Source: UBA3263 sp964554335
Lineage (GTDB): Bacteria > Bacteroidota > Bacteroidia > Bacteroidales > Muribaculaceae
NCBI GenBank assembly: GCA_964554335.1
Contig: CAZKOF010000009.1
Coordinates: forward strand, 1-53,321
Direction: 5' to 3'
Length of the DNA stretch: 53,321 nucleotides
Part shown: one piece after another, positions 17,753 through 26,433 of the stretch
How positions within the stretch are numbered: the first letter of the stretch is position 1
Layout of the letters: each line of letters starts with the position of its first letter
Translations under genes and position numbers: made by a program
The notes under the pieces: generated by a model
Databases searched by the model: none
What the model was told of the DNA's origin: nothing
What the model saw: the letters and a program-made list of their open reading frames with translations, nothing else

Positions 17753-19644
17753 AATTGGAGGTCTTGGATGTCGTTGAGCCAAAGGGTCGCTTCGGCGTCA
17801 GAGGGGGCACGCCAGTCGCCTCGCGGACTCAGGCAGACCGAGAATACTTTCGGCCCGTCGGGCATGCTCGAGCGCTTGAACTGCTGGGCGAAGAAGCGTC
17901 GAATGAACGTCTGCAACCATTTCTTTACCGTCGGGCGGTCGAAGCGGCCTTCAAAGGCGCGTTCGGCGAGCATCAAGATGACCGAGGGCTTGCGGCGCAA
18001 TGCCAGAAGCTGGTAGAGGAAGAAGTCGTGGAGTTCATAGGGACCCACGAGGTCTTCTGTTTTCTGGGCAATGCTTCCGGAGGCGTCGGCGGGAAGCAAT
18101 TCGGGCGACACCGGCGTCGCGATGATGTCGGCGAGGGTGTCGGCAAGGTCGGGCCATTGAGAGGCATACCATGCGACTTGCGGGCGGATGGCCGTTTTGG
18201 GAATGCCGGCGTTGATGCCGTACATGCTCATCTGGTCGCCGTTGTAGGTCGCCCATCCGAGGGCGAGTTCCGACAGGTCGCCCGTGCCGAGCACGAGGCC
18301 GTTGACCTTGTTGGCGAGATCCATGAGTATGAGGGTGCGCATACGGGCCTGAGCGTTCTCGTAGGTGACGTCGTGAACCTCCGGGTCATGGCCGATGTCG
18401 CTGAAATGTTGTTCCACGGCAGCGCCTATGGGAATTTCGCTGATGGTGACGCCGAGGGCCTCCATGAGCTTCATGGCGTTGTTCTTGGTGCGTCCGGAGG
18501 TGCCGAATCCCGGCATGGTGACGGCGTGAATGCCGGTTCGCGGAAGGCCCATGAGGTCGAATGTGCGGCAGGCAACGAGCAGGGCCAGTGTCGAGTCGAG
18601 GCCGCCGCTGATTCCGATGACGATTGCCCGTGAGCGGGTGATTTCGAGGCGTTTGGCCAGGCCGAGGGTCTGGATGTTGGCGGTTTCGACACACTGCTGC
18701 TCCAGCGTCGCCGGGTCGGAGGGCACGAAGGGCATCGGGTCGATGCGGTGACGCAGCCGGGTGTCGGTCTTGGCGGGCGCCGAGGGGGTGACGTCGATGT
18801 ATTTCCAAGCCTCGGGGCCGTCTTCGCGCACGCGGCAGTCGGTAAACGAGCTGTTGACCACTCTCTCGGAGCGGATCAGCTGCACGTCGAGGTCGGCGCT
18901 CTCGTAGTAGGCTTCGCGTTGCCAGCGCGGGGAGTCGGCGAGGGTGCGCCCGAGTTCGGCAATAATCGCTTTGCCGTCGAAGACGAGGTCGGTGGTCGAC
19001 TCGCCGTAGCCCGAGGCGGAATAGATGTAGGCGCATCGCAGGGCCGACGACTGGTGGGTTACCAGTTCGTGGACTTTCGCGCGCTTGCCGACGAGGTCAT
19101 TGCTCGCCGAGAGGTTCACGATGATTTCGGCGCCGGCGAGGGCCTGGTGGGTCGATACGGGAATCGGTGCCCAGAGGTCTTCGCAGATTTCAACTCCGAA
19201 GCGCACGCCGTCGAGAACGTAGAGCGTGTGTTGGGCGCGGGCGTCATGGCGGAACCAGCGTTTTTCGTAGAATTCGCCGTAGTTGGGCAGGTACTCTTTT
19301 GTTTGCACACCTTTGATTTCGCCCGAGGAGATGACGGCGCCGCAGTTGCGCAGGGCTCCGGCAATCATCAGCGGGAGGCCGACGACGAGCACCATCGACA
19401 TGTCGGCGGTTTCGCGGGCAATGCGGTGGAGCTCCTCGAAAGCGGAGTCGATCAGGGTCGGTTGCAGAAAGAGGTCACCGCACGTATATGCGGTGACGCT
19501 CAATTCGGGGAATACGGCCAGGCGCACGCCGTCGGCGTTCATTTTGCGCGCCAGGTCAATGATATGGTCAGCGTTAGCCCTGCAGTTGGCCACTTCGACG
19601 CGCGGCACGGCGGCCGCGACGCGAATAAACCCGTTGCGATTCAT
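17749..19644 (-). CDS. nadE: Glutamine-dependent NAD+ synthetase
   Basis: A 631-residue two-domain enzyme making NAD+ from nicotinic acid adenine dinucleotide, ATP and glutamine. The N-terminal nitrilase-type glutaminase has the E-K-C triad: E47 (FPELSVTAYTCGD), K116 (TKEYLPNYGEFYEKRWF) and C154 (VEICEDLW). The C-terminal synthetase domain has the ATP loop SGGLDS at 346-351 and LGTGDLSELALGWATYNGD. The length is that of the fused type. Its ATG overlaps the DUF3127 stop by one base and its stop overlaps the TonB receptor start by four. Confidence 0.96.
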   Translation of the reverse strand: MNRNGFIRVAAAVPRVEVANCRANADHIIDLARKMNADGVRLAVFPELSVTAYTCGDLFLQPTLIDSAFEELHRIARETADMSMVLVVGLPLMIAGALRNCGAVISSGEIKGVQTKEYLPNYGEFYEKRWFRHDARAQHTLYVLDGVRFGVEICEDLWAPIPVSTHQALAGAEIIVNLSASNDLVGKRAKVHELVTHQSSALRCAYIYSASGYGESTTDLVFDGKAIIAELGRTLADSPRWQREAYYESADLDVQLIRSERVVNSSFTDCRVREDGPEAWKYIDVTPSAPAKTDTRLRHRIDPMPFVPSDPATLEQQCVETANIQTLGLAKRLEITRSRAIVIGISGGLDSTLALLVACRTFDLMGLPRTGIHAVTMPGFGTSGRTKNNAMKLMEALGVTISEIPIGAAVEQHFSDIGHDPEVHDVTYENAQARMRTLILMDLANKVNGLVLGTGDLSELALGWATYNGDQMSMYGINAGIPKTAIRPQVAWYASQWPDLADTLADIIATPVSPELLPADASGSIAQKTEDLVGPYELHDFFLYQLLALRRKPSVILMLAERAFEGRFDRPTVKKWLQTFIRRFFAQQFKRSSMPDGPKVFSVCLSPRGDWRAPSDAEATLWLNDIQDLQL

Positions 19645-20015
19645 CAGAAAGGCAGGTCTTCAGCGGGACCGGCGGCGGGCAGGTCGGCGGGCGCCGGGGG
19701 AAAGTCGCCGGGAATGGCAGAGGCGGGAGCTGTTGAGGCGGGAGCCGCTGCGGCCTTGTCTACTTTGTAGGCACGCACGTCGGTGTACCAACGTCCGTTG
19801 AATTCGCGGCTTTCGAGGTCGAAGCTGACGGTCACTTCCTCGCCTACGGTCATGGGATATTGGTCGATGCGGTCGCCGAAGAGGTTGAAGCATACCTTCT
19901 TGGGGTAGGTCTCCTGGGTCTCGATAACGTATTCGCGTTTGCGCCAGGCGTTGCCGGCTTTCGATGTGCCGCCCTGTTCGGGGAGGGCAGCGATGATTTT
20001 TCCTTTGATTTCCAT
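19644..20015 (-). CDS. DUF3127 protein with SSB-like C-terminal tip
   Basis: A 123-residue protein. Residues 1-85 are the DUF3127 domain typical of Bacteroidota (MEIKGKIIAALPEQGG, KREYVIETQETYPKKVCFNLFGD, VGEEVTVSFDLESREFNGRWYTDVRAYKV), which by pattern is an OB-fold related to single-strand DNA-binding proteins. Then follow a disordered Ala/Pro-rich linker and the acidic-hydrophobic end EDLPF, very like the DDDIPF tip with which SSB recruits repair and replication partners. DNA binding is inference. The start matches the family; it overlaps nadE by one base. Confidence 0.87.
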   Translation of the reverse strand: MEIKGKIIAALPEQGGTSKAGNAWRKREYVIETQETYPKKVCFNLFGDRIDQYPMTVGEEVTVSFDLESREFNGRWYTDVRAYKVDKAAAAPASTAPASAIPGDFPPAPADLPAAGPAEDLPF

Positions 20016-20022
20016 GTTTTAT

Positions 20023-20060
20023 CGGCGCTCTGCGCCGGGGTTATTGGCGCCGTTGGCGCC
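20023..20060. repeat. Two tandem GC hairpins upstream of DUF3127
   Basis: CGGCGC-TCT-GCGCCG (20023-20037) and GGCGCC-GTT-GGCGCC (20046-20060) are two perfect six-pair hairpins with three-base loops in the 62-base gap between the kinase gene and DUF3127. They could slow or end transcription or protect an mRNA end. No U tract is present on either strand. Confidence 0.5.
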
Positions 20061-20077
20061 GGTTGATGGGTTAGGGG

Positions 20078-21169
20078 TTATTTTGTCAGGGAGGCGATGT
20101 AGGCCTTCATTTCGGGGGTGTGGGCCTCGACGCTCTGCAGGAGTTTGAACTGGGCCTTTGAGCGCACGAGGTTGTGTTCGGGATATTGAATCTTGTAGTA
20201 TGTGTCGCCGTTGATGTAGTCAGCGAGGAAGCGCACGGTCTGCATGTAGGGGAAGAGAGCGGCGGCGTAGGGGAGGTTGTCGATTTCGATCGGGAGCAGG
20301 AAGCTGCCGGCAGTCGAGAGGTAGCCTTCGGTGAAGGCTTTGAAAATCTCCATGTTGAAGTTGACGTTGTCGAGGTTTTTGTCGTCTTCGAGGCCGGTGT
20401 TGGCTCCGGTGCGCATGAAGTCGCCGAAGTCGGAGAAGATGAAGCTGGGCATGACCGTGTCGAGGTCGATTACGCAGAGAACCGTCTTGCCGTCTTCGTC
20501 GAACATCATGTTGTTGACCTTCGTGTCGCAGTGGCAGATGCGCTTGGGGAGCTTGCCCTCGCGGCCGAGGCGTTCGGCTTTACACATCTCGTCGGCGCGG
20601 GCCTCGAGCTCGTCGAGGAGCCATTTCACCTCGGCTACGCGACCTTTGGGATCGGCGGCGACTGCCTCGCGGAGCTGGCGCAGGCGGAGCTCCATGTTGT
20701 GGAAGTCGGGAATGGTTTCAACGAGTTTCTCGGGAATGTCGACGAGCATTGCCTGGAAACGGCCGAATGCGCGGCCGGCGTCGCGGCTGCTCTCGGGGGT
20801 AACGGCTTCGAACGTTTTTGAGCGCGGAATGAACACCATTATGCGCCAGTAGCTTTCGCCGTCGAAGTAATATGTTTTGTCGCTATCTTTCAGGGGAATG
20901 AAAGTCAGCACCTTGCGGTCGATGTCGGTTTCGCCGGCGGCTTCGAGCTTGCGGCGGATGTGGCGGGTGACGGACTCGATGTTGCCCTGCAGGCCGTCGA
21001 CGTCGGTGAAAATATGGTGGTTGATGCGCTGGAGCACATAGTCGGGGGCGTCGGTCTCGGAGGTGCGGACCACGAAAGTGTCGTTAATCAGGCCGTTGCC
21101 CAGGGGCTTCACGGCCTCAACGGTGCCTTTGATGGCAAATTTGTCAATGATGACGTTGAGGTCTTTCAT
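20078..21169 (-). CDS. APH-fold sugar kinase-like protein (NahK-like)
   Basis: A 363-residue protein of the aminoglycoside phosphotransferase/choline kinase fold. The nucleotide end has NGLINDTFVV and YVLQRIN; the catalytic loop is ICHCDTKVNNMMFD (Asp as base, Asn for metal) near residue 213, followed by the metal-binding VIDLDTVMP. The overall layout resembles N-acetylhexosamine 1-kinases (NahK) that phosphorylate GlcNAc/GalNAc at O1; related Bacteroides genes have been annotated as mucin-desulfation accessory proteins. Substrate unproven. It begins 10 bases after the ATPase stop and has its own promoter inside that gene. Confidence 0.85.
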   Translation of the reverse strand: MKDLNVIIDKFAIKGTVEAVKPLGNGLINDTFVVRTSETDAPDYVLQRINHHIFTDVDGLQGNIESVTRHIRRKLEAAGETDIDRKVLTFIPLKDSDKTYYFDGESYWRIMVFIPRSKTFEAVTPESSRDAGRAFGRFQAMLVDIPEKLVETIPDFHNMELRLRQLREAVAADPKGRVAEVKWLLDELEARADEMCKAERLGREGKLPKRICHCDTKVNNMMFDEDGKTVLCVIDLDTVMPSFIFSDFGDFMRTGANTGLEDDKNLDNVNFNMEIFKAFTEGYLSTAGSFLLPIEIDNLPYAAALFPYMQTVRFLADYINGDTYYKIQYPEHNLVRSKAQFKLLQSVEAHTPEMKAYIASLTK

Positions 21170-21179
21170 GTTTGTCGGG

Positions 21180-24089
21180 TTAGAAATGGTTGATTATTTT
21201 CGATAACGCAAAGTTAATGATTTTTTTTGAAGTGACAAATTTGATGAGGCGGAAGAGTTCGCGCATCCAGACAACGAGCGACGACAGGGCGACAATCAGA
21301 GCCAGGTCGCGGGCGCCGGTCGGGTTGAAGCGTCCGTCGGGGGTGTGGAGCATCGGGGTGACGTTGAAGAACTCGTAGGCAACTTCGGTGATGAGCAGCT
21401 GGCCGCCGATGATGATGGCAACGATGGTCAGAAATCCGGAGCCCGGAGGGAGAGAGAAGATACTCTTGCCGGTTTCGAAGCTGCGGGCGTTGAACATGTA
21501 CCAGAAGTGGGTCCACACGAAGATCGAGAAGAGCAGGGTGTCTTCGTAGGGAGACATGTGGCGCGGACCTCCCATATCGGCTGAGAAGATGCCGGCGAGC
21601 GAGGTGACGTCGGCGTGGGTGAAGACCCAGTAGAATCCGAGGGTCAGGAGGAAGAAGAAAACGCCGACTCCGATGAGTTCGCGAAGCATCGGCGGAGTCA
21701 GAATCGCGGAGTTGCGGCGTCGCGGCTTCTCGTTCATGACCGAGGCCGACGGGGGAAGCGACGCCAGGGCCATGGCCCCGAACGTGTCCATTATCAGATT
21801 GACCCATAGCATCTGGGTGACGGTCAGCGGCGGTTCGATACCGATGAATGAGCCGACGAGCACGAGCAGACATGCCGCAACGTTGACCGTCAGCTGGAAG
21901 AGCAGGAAGCGCTGAATGTTTTTATATAGCGAACGCCCCCACATCACGGCGCGGCCGATCGAGGCGAAAGAGTTGTTGATTATGGTGATGTCGGAGGCCT
22001 CTTTGGCAACCGTGGTGCCGTCGCCCATCGAGAGGCCTACGTGGGCGGCTTTCAGCGCCGGAGCGTCGTTGGTGCCGTCGCCGGTGACGGCCACCACCTC
22101 GTTGCGGCTTTTCAGGGCCTCGACGAGGCGCTTCTTGTCGAGCGGGCGGGCGCGGGCAATGATTTTGAGGTCATCGACACGCTGACGGAGCCCGGCGTCG
22201 GAGAGGGCGGCCATCTCCTCGCCGGTGATGATATTGGCTGGGGAGTCTGTTGCGTCGTTCCAGAGGCCTGTACGTCGGCCTATTTCACATGCCGTCGCGG
22301 GGGTGTCGCCGGTGACTATCTTGACCCGGATGCCGGCGCCGAGCACTTCGCCGACGGCCTCGGCAACGTCGGGGCGCACGGGGTCGGAAATCGCGGCGAC
22401 GCCGAGAAACGTCAGCCCCGGGGCTGCGATTCGGTTCCCGGAGATGGCAACGTCGCCGTCGGCAAGCTCGCAGAATGCAAATCCCAGGGTGCGCATTGCC
22501 CGGTTCTGATAGCCGGAAAGCAGGGCATTGAGTTGCCCCGGGGTGATTTCGGGAGCCGGAGAGCACATTGCGAACACAATTTCAGGCGCCCCTTTGACGT
22601 AGAGCATACGCTTGCCTGAAAAGGGGGAATATGCCTCGGTTGCCATGTATTTGCGCTCGGTCGAGAAGGGGAGTTCCGAAAGCCGCTGCGAGGCGGCGCG
22701 CAGCGCCCGGTAGTCAACCCCTTTCGAAACGAGCATGTTGAGCAGGGCGCCCTCGGTCGGGTTGCCGATGGTTTCGTTGTTTTCGCCGAGCTCCGCGATT
22801 GTGTTCAGGGCTATGCTCTCGTTGATGAGATTGTCGGGGCGGTCGCCGAAAAAGTCAGTGCTGAAGACCTCCATGCGGTTTTGGGTCAGCGTGCCGGTCT
22901 TGTCGGTGCAGATAACCGTTGTGGCGCCCATGGTTTCGCAGGCGTGCATGCGGCGCACCAGGTTGTTGGTCCGGAGCATGCGGCGCATGCTGTAGGCCAG
23001 CGAGAGGGTTACGGCCATCGGCAACCCCTCGGGCACGGCGACGACTATGAGCGTCACGGCAATCATCAGCGTCCGGAGCGTATGGCCCAGCAGCAGGGCC
23101 CACGAGGAACTGTCGGCCCCCGGAGTGACCAGGGCGAAGATGCCGCAGACCATTGCGAAGAAAATGACGAAAAACGCGGTGATTGCCAGAGCGCATCTCG
23201 TCTTTGAGTAGTCGGGAAATTTGCGGACGACGAGCATGAAGAACGCTCCGACGGGGAGAATGAGCGTGTAGCCCGGCAGGTTGCTCCAGCCGAGGAACTT
23301 TATCAACTGGGCGAGGATTATCAGTGCGGCGCAGCCGTAGCTGAGCATGGTAATCAGGCGCCCGAGGCGTTCAAGTTGCTCGTTCAGAGGGGTTTTGACC
23401 GAGTCGTCGAGCCTGACCTCGACGAATACTTTGCCCGTCTCGGTGGCATCGCCGACGAGGTCTACGCGCATGATGCCGTGGCCCTCCATTACTTTGGTCC
23501 CGCGCATGACGCGGTTGCCCGGATATGTCGCTTCAGCGTCTGCCTGAGCGGGGTCTGTGGTCTTATGGCATATCGGTTCGCCGGTCAGCGACGATTCGTC
23601 AACTCCGAGGCTGACGGCTTCGATGAGGTTGCCGTCGGCGGGAATTTCGTCGCCGGGACTGAGGAACACGATGTCGCCGACAACGATGTCGCGGCGCGGA
23701 ACCGTTGTTGCCCGCCCGTTGCGGAGCACTCTGACAGGCTCGTCATCGTTGACGCGGTTGAGGATTTTGAACGCCCGGTTGGCTTTATTCTCGAAAATGA
23801 ATGCCAACCCCGTGGCCAAGGCGATGGCCATGAATATGCCGACGGGTTCGAAGAATACTTCGCGCCCGAGGCCGAGGCCGTAGAACTCATAGAGGGCAAT
23901 GCCTACGGAGAGGACTCCGGCAACCAGCAGTATGATAATCAGAGGATCGGAGAACTTTGACAACAGCTCTTTCCACCAGGGCGTCCCGGCCGGAGGGGTC
24001 AGGACGTTCTGCCCGTGCAGGCGGCGGCTTTCGGCGGCTTCGGCGTCGGTGAGGCCGCCGAGGGTCGGATGTTCGGTCGGTAGGGTCAC
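21180..24089 (-). CDS. Ca2+-transporting P-type ATPase (PMCA type)
   Basis: A 969-residue P2B/P2A-type calcium pump exporting Ca2+ from the cytosol. Seen: N-terminal cation ATPase domain, VDESSLTGEP near 164-171 (TGEP for the usual TGES), ion-site PEGLP at 353-357, phosphorylation site D396 in DKTGTLTQNRM, hinge TGDGTNDAPALK, and C-terminal membrane helices with NLIMDTFGAMALA. Between M3 and M4 (residues 265-330) there are about 60 extra residues including two hydrophobic stretches (LILPVGAFFMLVV and LAITAFFVIFFAMVCGIFAL), making it longer than the usual 850-900. The start overlaps the Mur ligase stop by four bases. The C-terminal codons contain the promoter of the next gene. Confidence 0.93.
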   Translation of the reverse strand: MTLPTEHPTLGGLTDAEAAESRRLHGQNVLTPPAGTPWWKELLSKFSDPLIIILLVAGVLSVGIALYEFYGLGLGREVFFEPVGIFMAIALATGLAFIFENKANRAFKILNRVNDDEPVRVLRNGRATTVPRRDIVVGDIVFLSPGDEIPADGNLIEAVSLGVDESSLTGEPICHKTTDPAQADAEATYPGNRVMRGTKVMEGHGIMRVDLVGDATETGKVFVEVRLDDSVKTPLNEQLERLGRLITMLSYGCAALIILAQLIKFLGWSNLPGYTLILPVGAFFMLVVRKFPDYSKTRCALAITAFFVIFFAMVCGIFALVTPGADSSSWALLLGHTLRTLMIAVTLIVVAVPEGLPMAVTLSLAYSMRRMLRTNNLVRRMHACETMGATTVICTDKTGTLTQNRMEVFSTDFFGDRPDNLINESIALNTIAELGENNETIGNPTEGALLNMLVSKGVDYRALRAASQRLSELPFSTERKYMATEAYSPFSGKRMLYVKGAPEIVFAMCSPAPEITPGQLNALLSGYQNRAMRTLGFAFCELADGDVAISGNRIAAPGLTFLGVAAISDPVRPDVAEAVGEVLGAGIRVKIVTGDTPATACEIGRRTGLWNDATDSPANIITGEEMAALSDAGLRQRVDDLKIIARARPLDKKRLVEALKSRNEVVAVTGDGTNDAPALKAAHVGLSMGDGTTVAKEASDITIINNSFASIGRAVMWGRSLYKNIQRFLLFQLTVNVAACLLVLVGSFIGIEPPLTVTQMLWVNLIMDTFGAMALASLPPSASVMNEKPRRRNSAILTPPMLRELIGVGVFFFLLTLGFYWVFTHADVTSLAGIFSADMGGPRHMSPYEDTLLFSIFVWTHFWYMFNARSFETGKSIFSLPPGSGFLTIVAIIIGGQLLITEVAYEFFNVTPMLHTPDGRFNPTGARDLALIVALSSLVVWMRELFRLIKFVTSKKIINFALSKIINHF
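21209..21239 (-). promoter_or_regulatory. Promoter inside the ATPase 3' end
   Basis: Minus strand: TTTG (21239-21236), 19-base spacer, TAACTTTG (21216-21209), both boxes perfect. It lies within the last 20 codons of the ATPase gene and points to the kinase start at 21169, so the kinase and the genes behind it can be expressed without the ATPase. Confidence 0.8.
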
Positions 24090-25666
24090 TTGAATGTGTC
24101 GGGCAGATCGTTTTCGTAGAGTATGGAGGCGCCGGGCGTGGCGATGCGGGTAAGCAGGGCCTGGGCGGCGGCGAAGGTGTCGGCCGTGTGCACTTCGATG
24201 TCGGCGCCGTCGAGGCCCTCGAGAATGGCGTCGCGGTTGTGTTGGCCGACGATGATGGCCACGTCGGCCGACCCGGCGATTTTGCGTCCGAAGGCGGCAT
24301 TGAGGGCATGTTGCTCCTCTCCGAGCTCTATCATTCCGGGGGTCACGACGATGCGCTTGCCGCCCGACAGGGAGCGGAGCACGTCGAGGGCCATCGCCGA
24401 GCCTGCGGGGTTGGAGTTGAAGGCGTCGTCGAGAATCGTGATGCCTCCGGGGGTGCGCTTGATGCTCAGGCGGTGCTCAACCTGCTCGATCTGCTCCACG
24501 GCGTAGGCAATCTTTTGGCGGTCAACGCCTAAGTGGAGAGCAACGATGACGGCGGCCAGGAGGTTGGAGACGTTACATTCGCCGACAAGTCGCGTATGGA
24601 GTTCGAAGTCGCCGTCGGGGGTCAGGATAGTGAAGCGGGTGCCTGATGCGGAGTAGTCGATGGCCCCGACGGCGAATTTCACCTCGGGGCGGGGTTTGAT
24701 TCCGTAACGTATGGCGGCGACGTTGCCGACGGGGCGGTTGGCGACATGTTCGAAGTCATCGTTGAGCACGGCGAGACCTCCGGCGGGGAGGGCGTCGATG
24801 AGCTCGAATTTTGTGCGCCGGACGTTTTCGATTGATTTGAACGACTCGAGATGCTGCGGGCCGACGGCCGTCACGATGCCGATTTCGGGGTGGACGAGGT
24901 CGCAGATTTCCTTTATGTCGCCGGGTTGTTTGGCTCCCATTTCGCAGATGAATATGCGGTCAAAGGGCTTGAGGTGCTCGCGGATGGTGCGCACGACCCC
25001 GAGCGTCGTGTTGAAGCTCCCGGGGGTCATGCAGACAGGGAACTCCTCGGCCAGGATGCGATAGAGATAGTGTTTGGTCGAGGTCTTGCCGTAGGAGCCG
25101 GTTATTCCGATGACGCGCAGGTCGGGCATGGAGGCGAGAATGCGGCGGGCGTCGTCGATGTATCCGTTGTTGATATGTTTTTCAACGGGCTGCAGGAGCC
25201 ATACGGCCACTTCTGCAAAAGCAGCGGAACCGAACCAAAAGAGCAACGACAACGAGGCCATCGACGATGCAAACGTCACGCCGTAGATCGGAAGCAGGCT
25301 GACGCCGACGCCGAGGGCCGTGGCCGCGGTCAGCATAACGGCGAAGATGCGCCGGGCGCGAGGGGTCCATACGAGCGGATGCTTGTAGGTTCGCTGCAGG
25401 CGCACCTGGCGCCACACCAGCAGCAGCGACGTCACGCCGGCAATCGACAGGGCGATGACGGGATCGGTCTTGATGCTCATGCAGACGAAGAACATTGCGG
25501 CGGTCAGCAGCTTGGGCATCGAGGTAGTCTCGCGCGAGGTGCGCAGATAGCGGTTGTAGCGGTCGATGCGGTAGGAGTTTTGCTGAACCATCATCAATGT
25601 GCGGCTGAATTCGGCCACGAGGGCCACAGCGCAGCATATCAGGGCGATTATCTCTAAATATATCAT
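24086..25666 (-). CDS. Membrane-anchored Mur ligase (MurF-like)
   Basis: A 526-residue protein. Residues 1-165 hold about four membrane helices (2-22, 52-85, 107-127, 130-160). From 187 a Mur ligase domain follows: P-loop GITGSYGKTSTKHYL, CMTPGSFNTTLGVVRTI, FICEMGAKQPGDIKEI, a central-domain HLESFKS, and in the C-terminal domain DDAFNSNPAGSAMALD, a MurF-type motif. MurF adds D-Ala-D-Ala to UDP-MurNAc-tripeptide in the cytosol and is normally soluble; the helices here would tether the ligase to the inner membrane. It may be the housekeeping MurF or a special ligase acting on a lipid-linked or other peptide. It overlaps both neighbours. Confidence 0.87.
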   Translation of the reverse strand: MIYLEIIALICCAVALVAEFSRTLMMVQQNSYRIDRYNRYLRTSRETTSMPKLLTAAMFFVCMSIKTDPVIALSIAGVTSLLLVWRQVRLQRTYKHPLVWTPRARRIFAVMLTAATALGVGVSLLPIYGVTFASSMASLSLLFWFGSAAFAEVAVWLLQPVEKHINNGYIDDARRILASMPDLRVIGITGSYGKTSTKHYLYRILAEEFPVCMTPGSFNTTLGVVRTIREHLKPFDRIFICEMGAKQPGDIKEICDLVHPEIGIVTAVGPQHLESFKSIENVRRTKFELIDALPAGGLAVLNDDFEHVANRPVGNVAAIRYGIKPRPEVKFAVGAIDYSASGTRFTILTPDGDFELHTRLVGECNVSNLLAAVIVALHLGVDRQKIAYAVEQIEQVEHRLSIKRTPGGITILDDAFNSNPAGSAMALDVLRSLSGGKRIVVTPGMIELGEEQHALNAAFGRKIAGSADVAIIVGQHNRDAILEGLDGADIEVHTADTFAAAQALLTRIATPGASILYENDLPDTFK

Positions 25667-26433
25667 GATTGCAGGAATGAGGTCAGAACGGCGGCGAATT
25701 GCGCCGGGCGGTCAAGAAAAGAATAATGGCCCGCGCCGGGGAAGCTGACCAGGCCGGCGTCGGGAATCAGCCGCTCCATTTTTTTTGCGTCGGCCAGGGG
25801 GGTCGCCGTGTCGGCTTCGCCCCAGATGAGCAGGGTGGGGGCTTTGATCAGGGGCATCACCCTGCAGAGGTCTTCGTTGACGACTTTACTGAGAATCGAG
25901 CGCATTCGCGGCGATGCGGCGGCATAGTCGCCCGAACCGGCGCGGGCGCGCAGTCGATTAAGCGCCTCCTCGGCTCGGGCTCGGCCGAGGAACAGTCGGA
26001 GCAGGTGTTTTTTTGTCTTGAAACTATAGACTTTCAAATAGTAGCGGAGCGGACGGCGGGGCTTTACTCCGGCGGCGTCGACGAGAATCAGTTTGCCCAG
26101 AGGGTTGCGCGAGGCGTAGAGCAGGCCGACGCGCCCGCCGAACGAGTGTCCGAGCAGCGTTGCGTCGGCGCCGATGCCCTCGCGGCGCATCAGCTCTTCG
26201 AAGGCGGCGGTGTAATCCTCTATGCCCCAGACCGTCGGGGGGTCGGACGAGTCGCCGAAGCCCGGAAAATCAACATTGATGACGGGGCGCCCGAGCGCGA
26301 GCACGGTTTTCTCTATCGAAGCGAGGGTTGCACGTGAGCAGCCCCAGCCGTGCATGAGCACGACCGGGGCGCCCTTGCCCTCGTTGCGAGAGTAGGCAAA
26401 AGAGACTCCGTTGATTTCGGCGGTCTTGTTCAT
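25663..26433 (-). CDS. Alpha/beta hydrolase
   Basis: A 256-residue alpha/beta hydrolase, cytosolic, probably an esterase or amidase. The catalytic triad is visible: Ser in the nucleophile elbow LLGHSFGGRVG, Asp in IWGEADTATPL, His in GAGHYSFLDRP; the oxyanion motif is LMHGWGCS. A helical, basic lid (KPRRPLRYYLKVYSFKTKKHLLRL) may touch membrane lipid. I start it at 26433 (MNKTAEING), overlapping the MFS stop by four bases; the open frame upstream lies inside that gene. It overlaps the Mur ligase start by four bases, implying a joint task, perhaps on a cell-wall precursor (inference). Confidence 0.88.
   Translation of the reverse strand: MNKTAEINGVSFAYSRNEGKGAPVVLMHGWGCSRATLASIEKTVLALGRPVINVDFPGFGDSSDPPTVWGIEDYTAAFEELMRREGIGADATLLGHSFGGRVGLLYASRNPLGKLILVDAAGVKPRRPLRYYLKVYSFKTKKHLLRLFLGRARAEEALNRLRARAGSGDYAAASPRMRSILSKVVNEDLCRVMPLIKAPTLLIWGEADTATPLADAKKMERLIPDAGLVSFPGAGHYSFLDRPAQFAAVLTSFLQS

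Noticed and set aside
18748..19770. A 340-codon open frame opposite nadE and DUF3127
   Set aside because: nadE is certain by its motifs; the opposite frame is low in complexity and without a promoter or family.
20023..20060. CRISPR-like short repeats
   Set aside because: Only two different GC hairpins with no regular spacers; no cas genes in the window.
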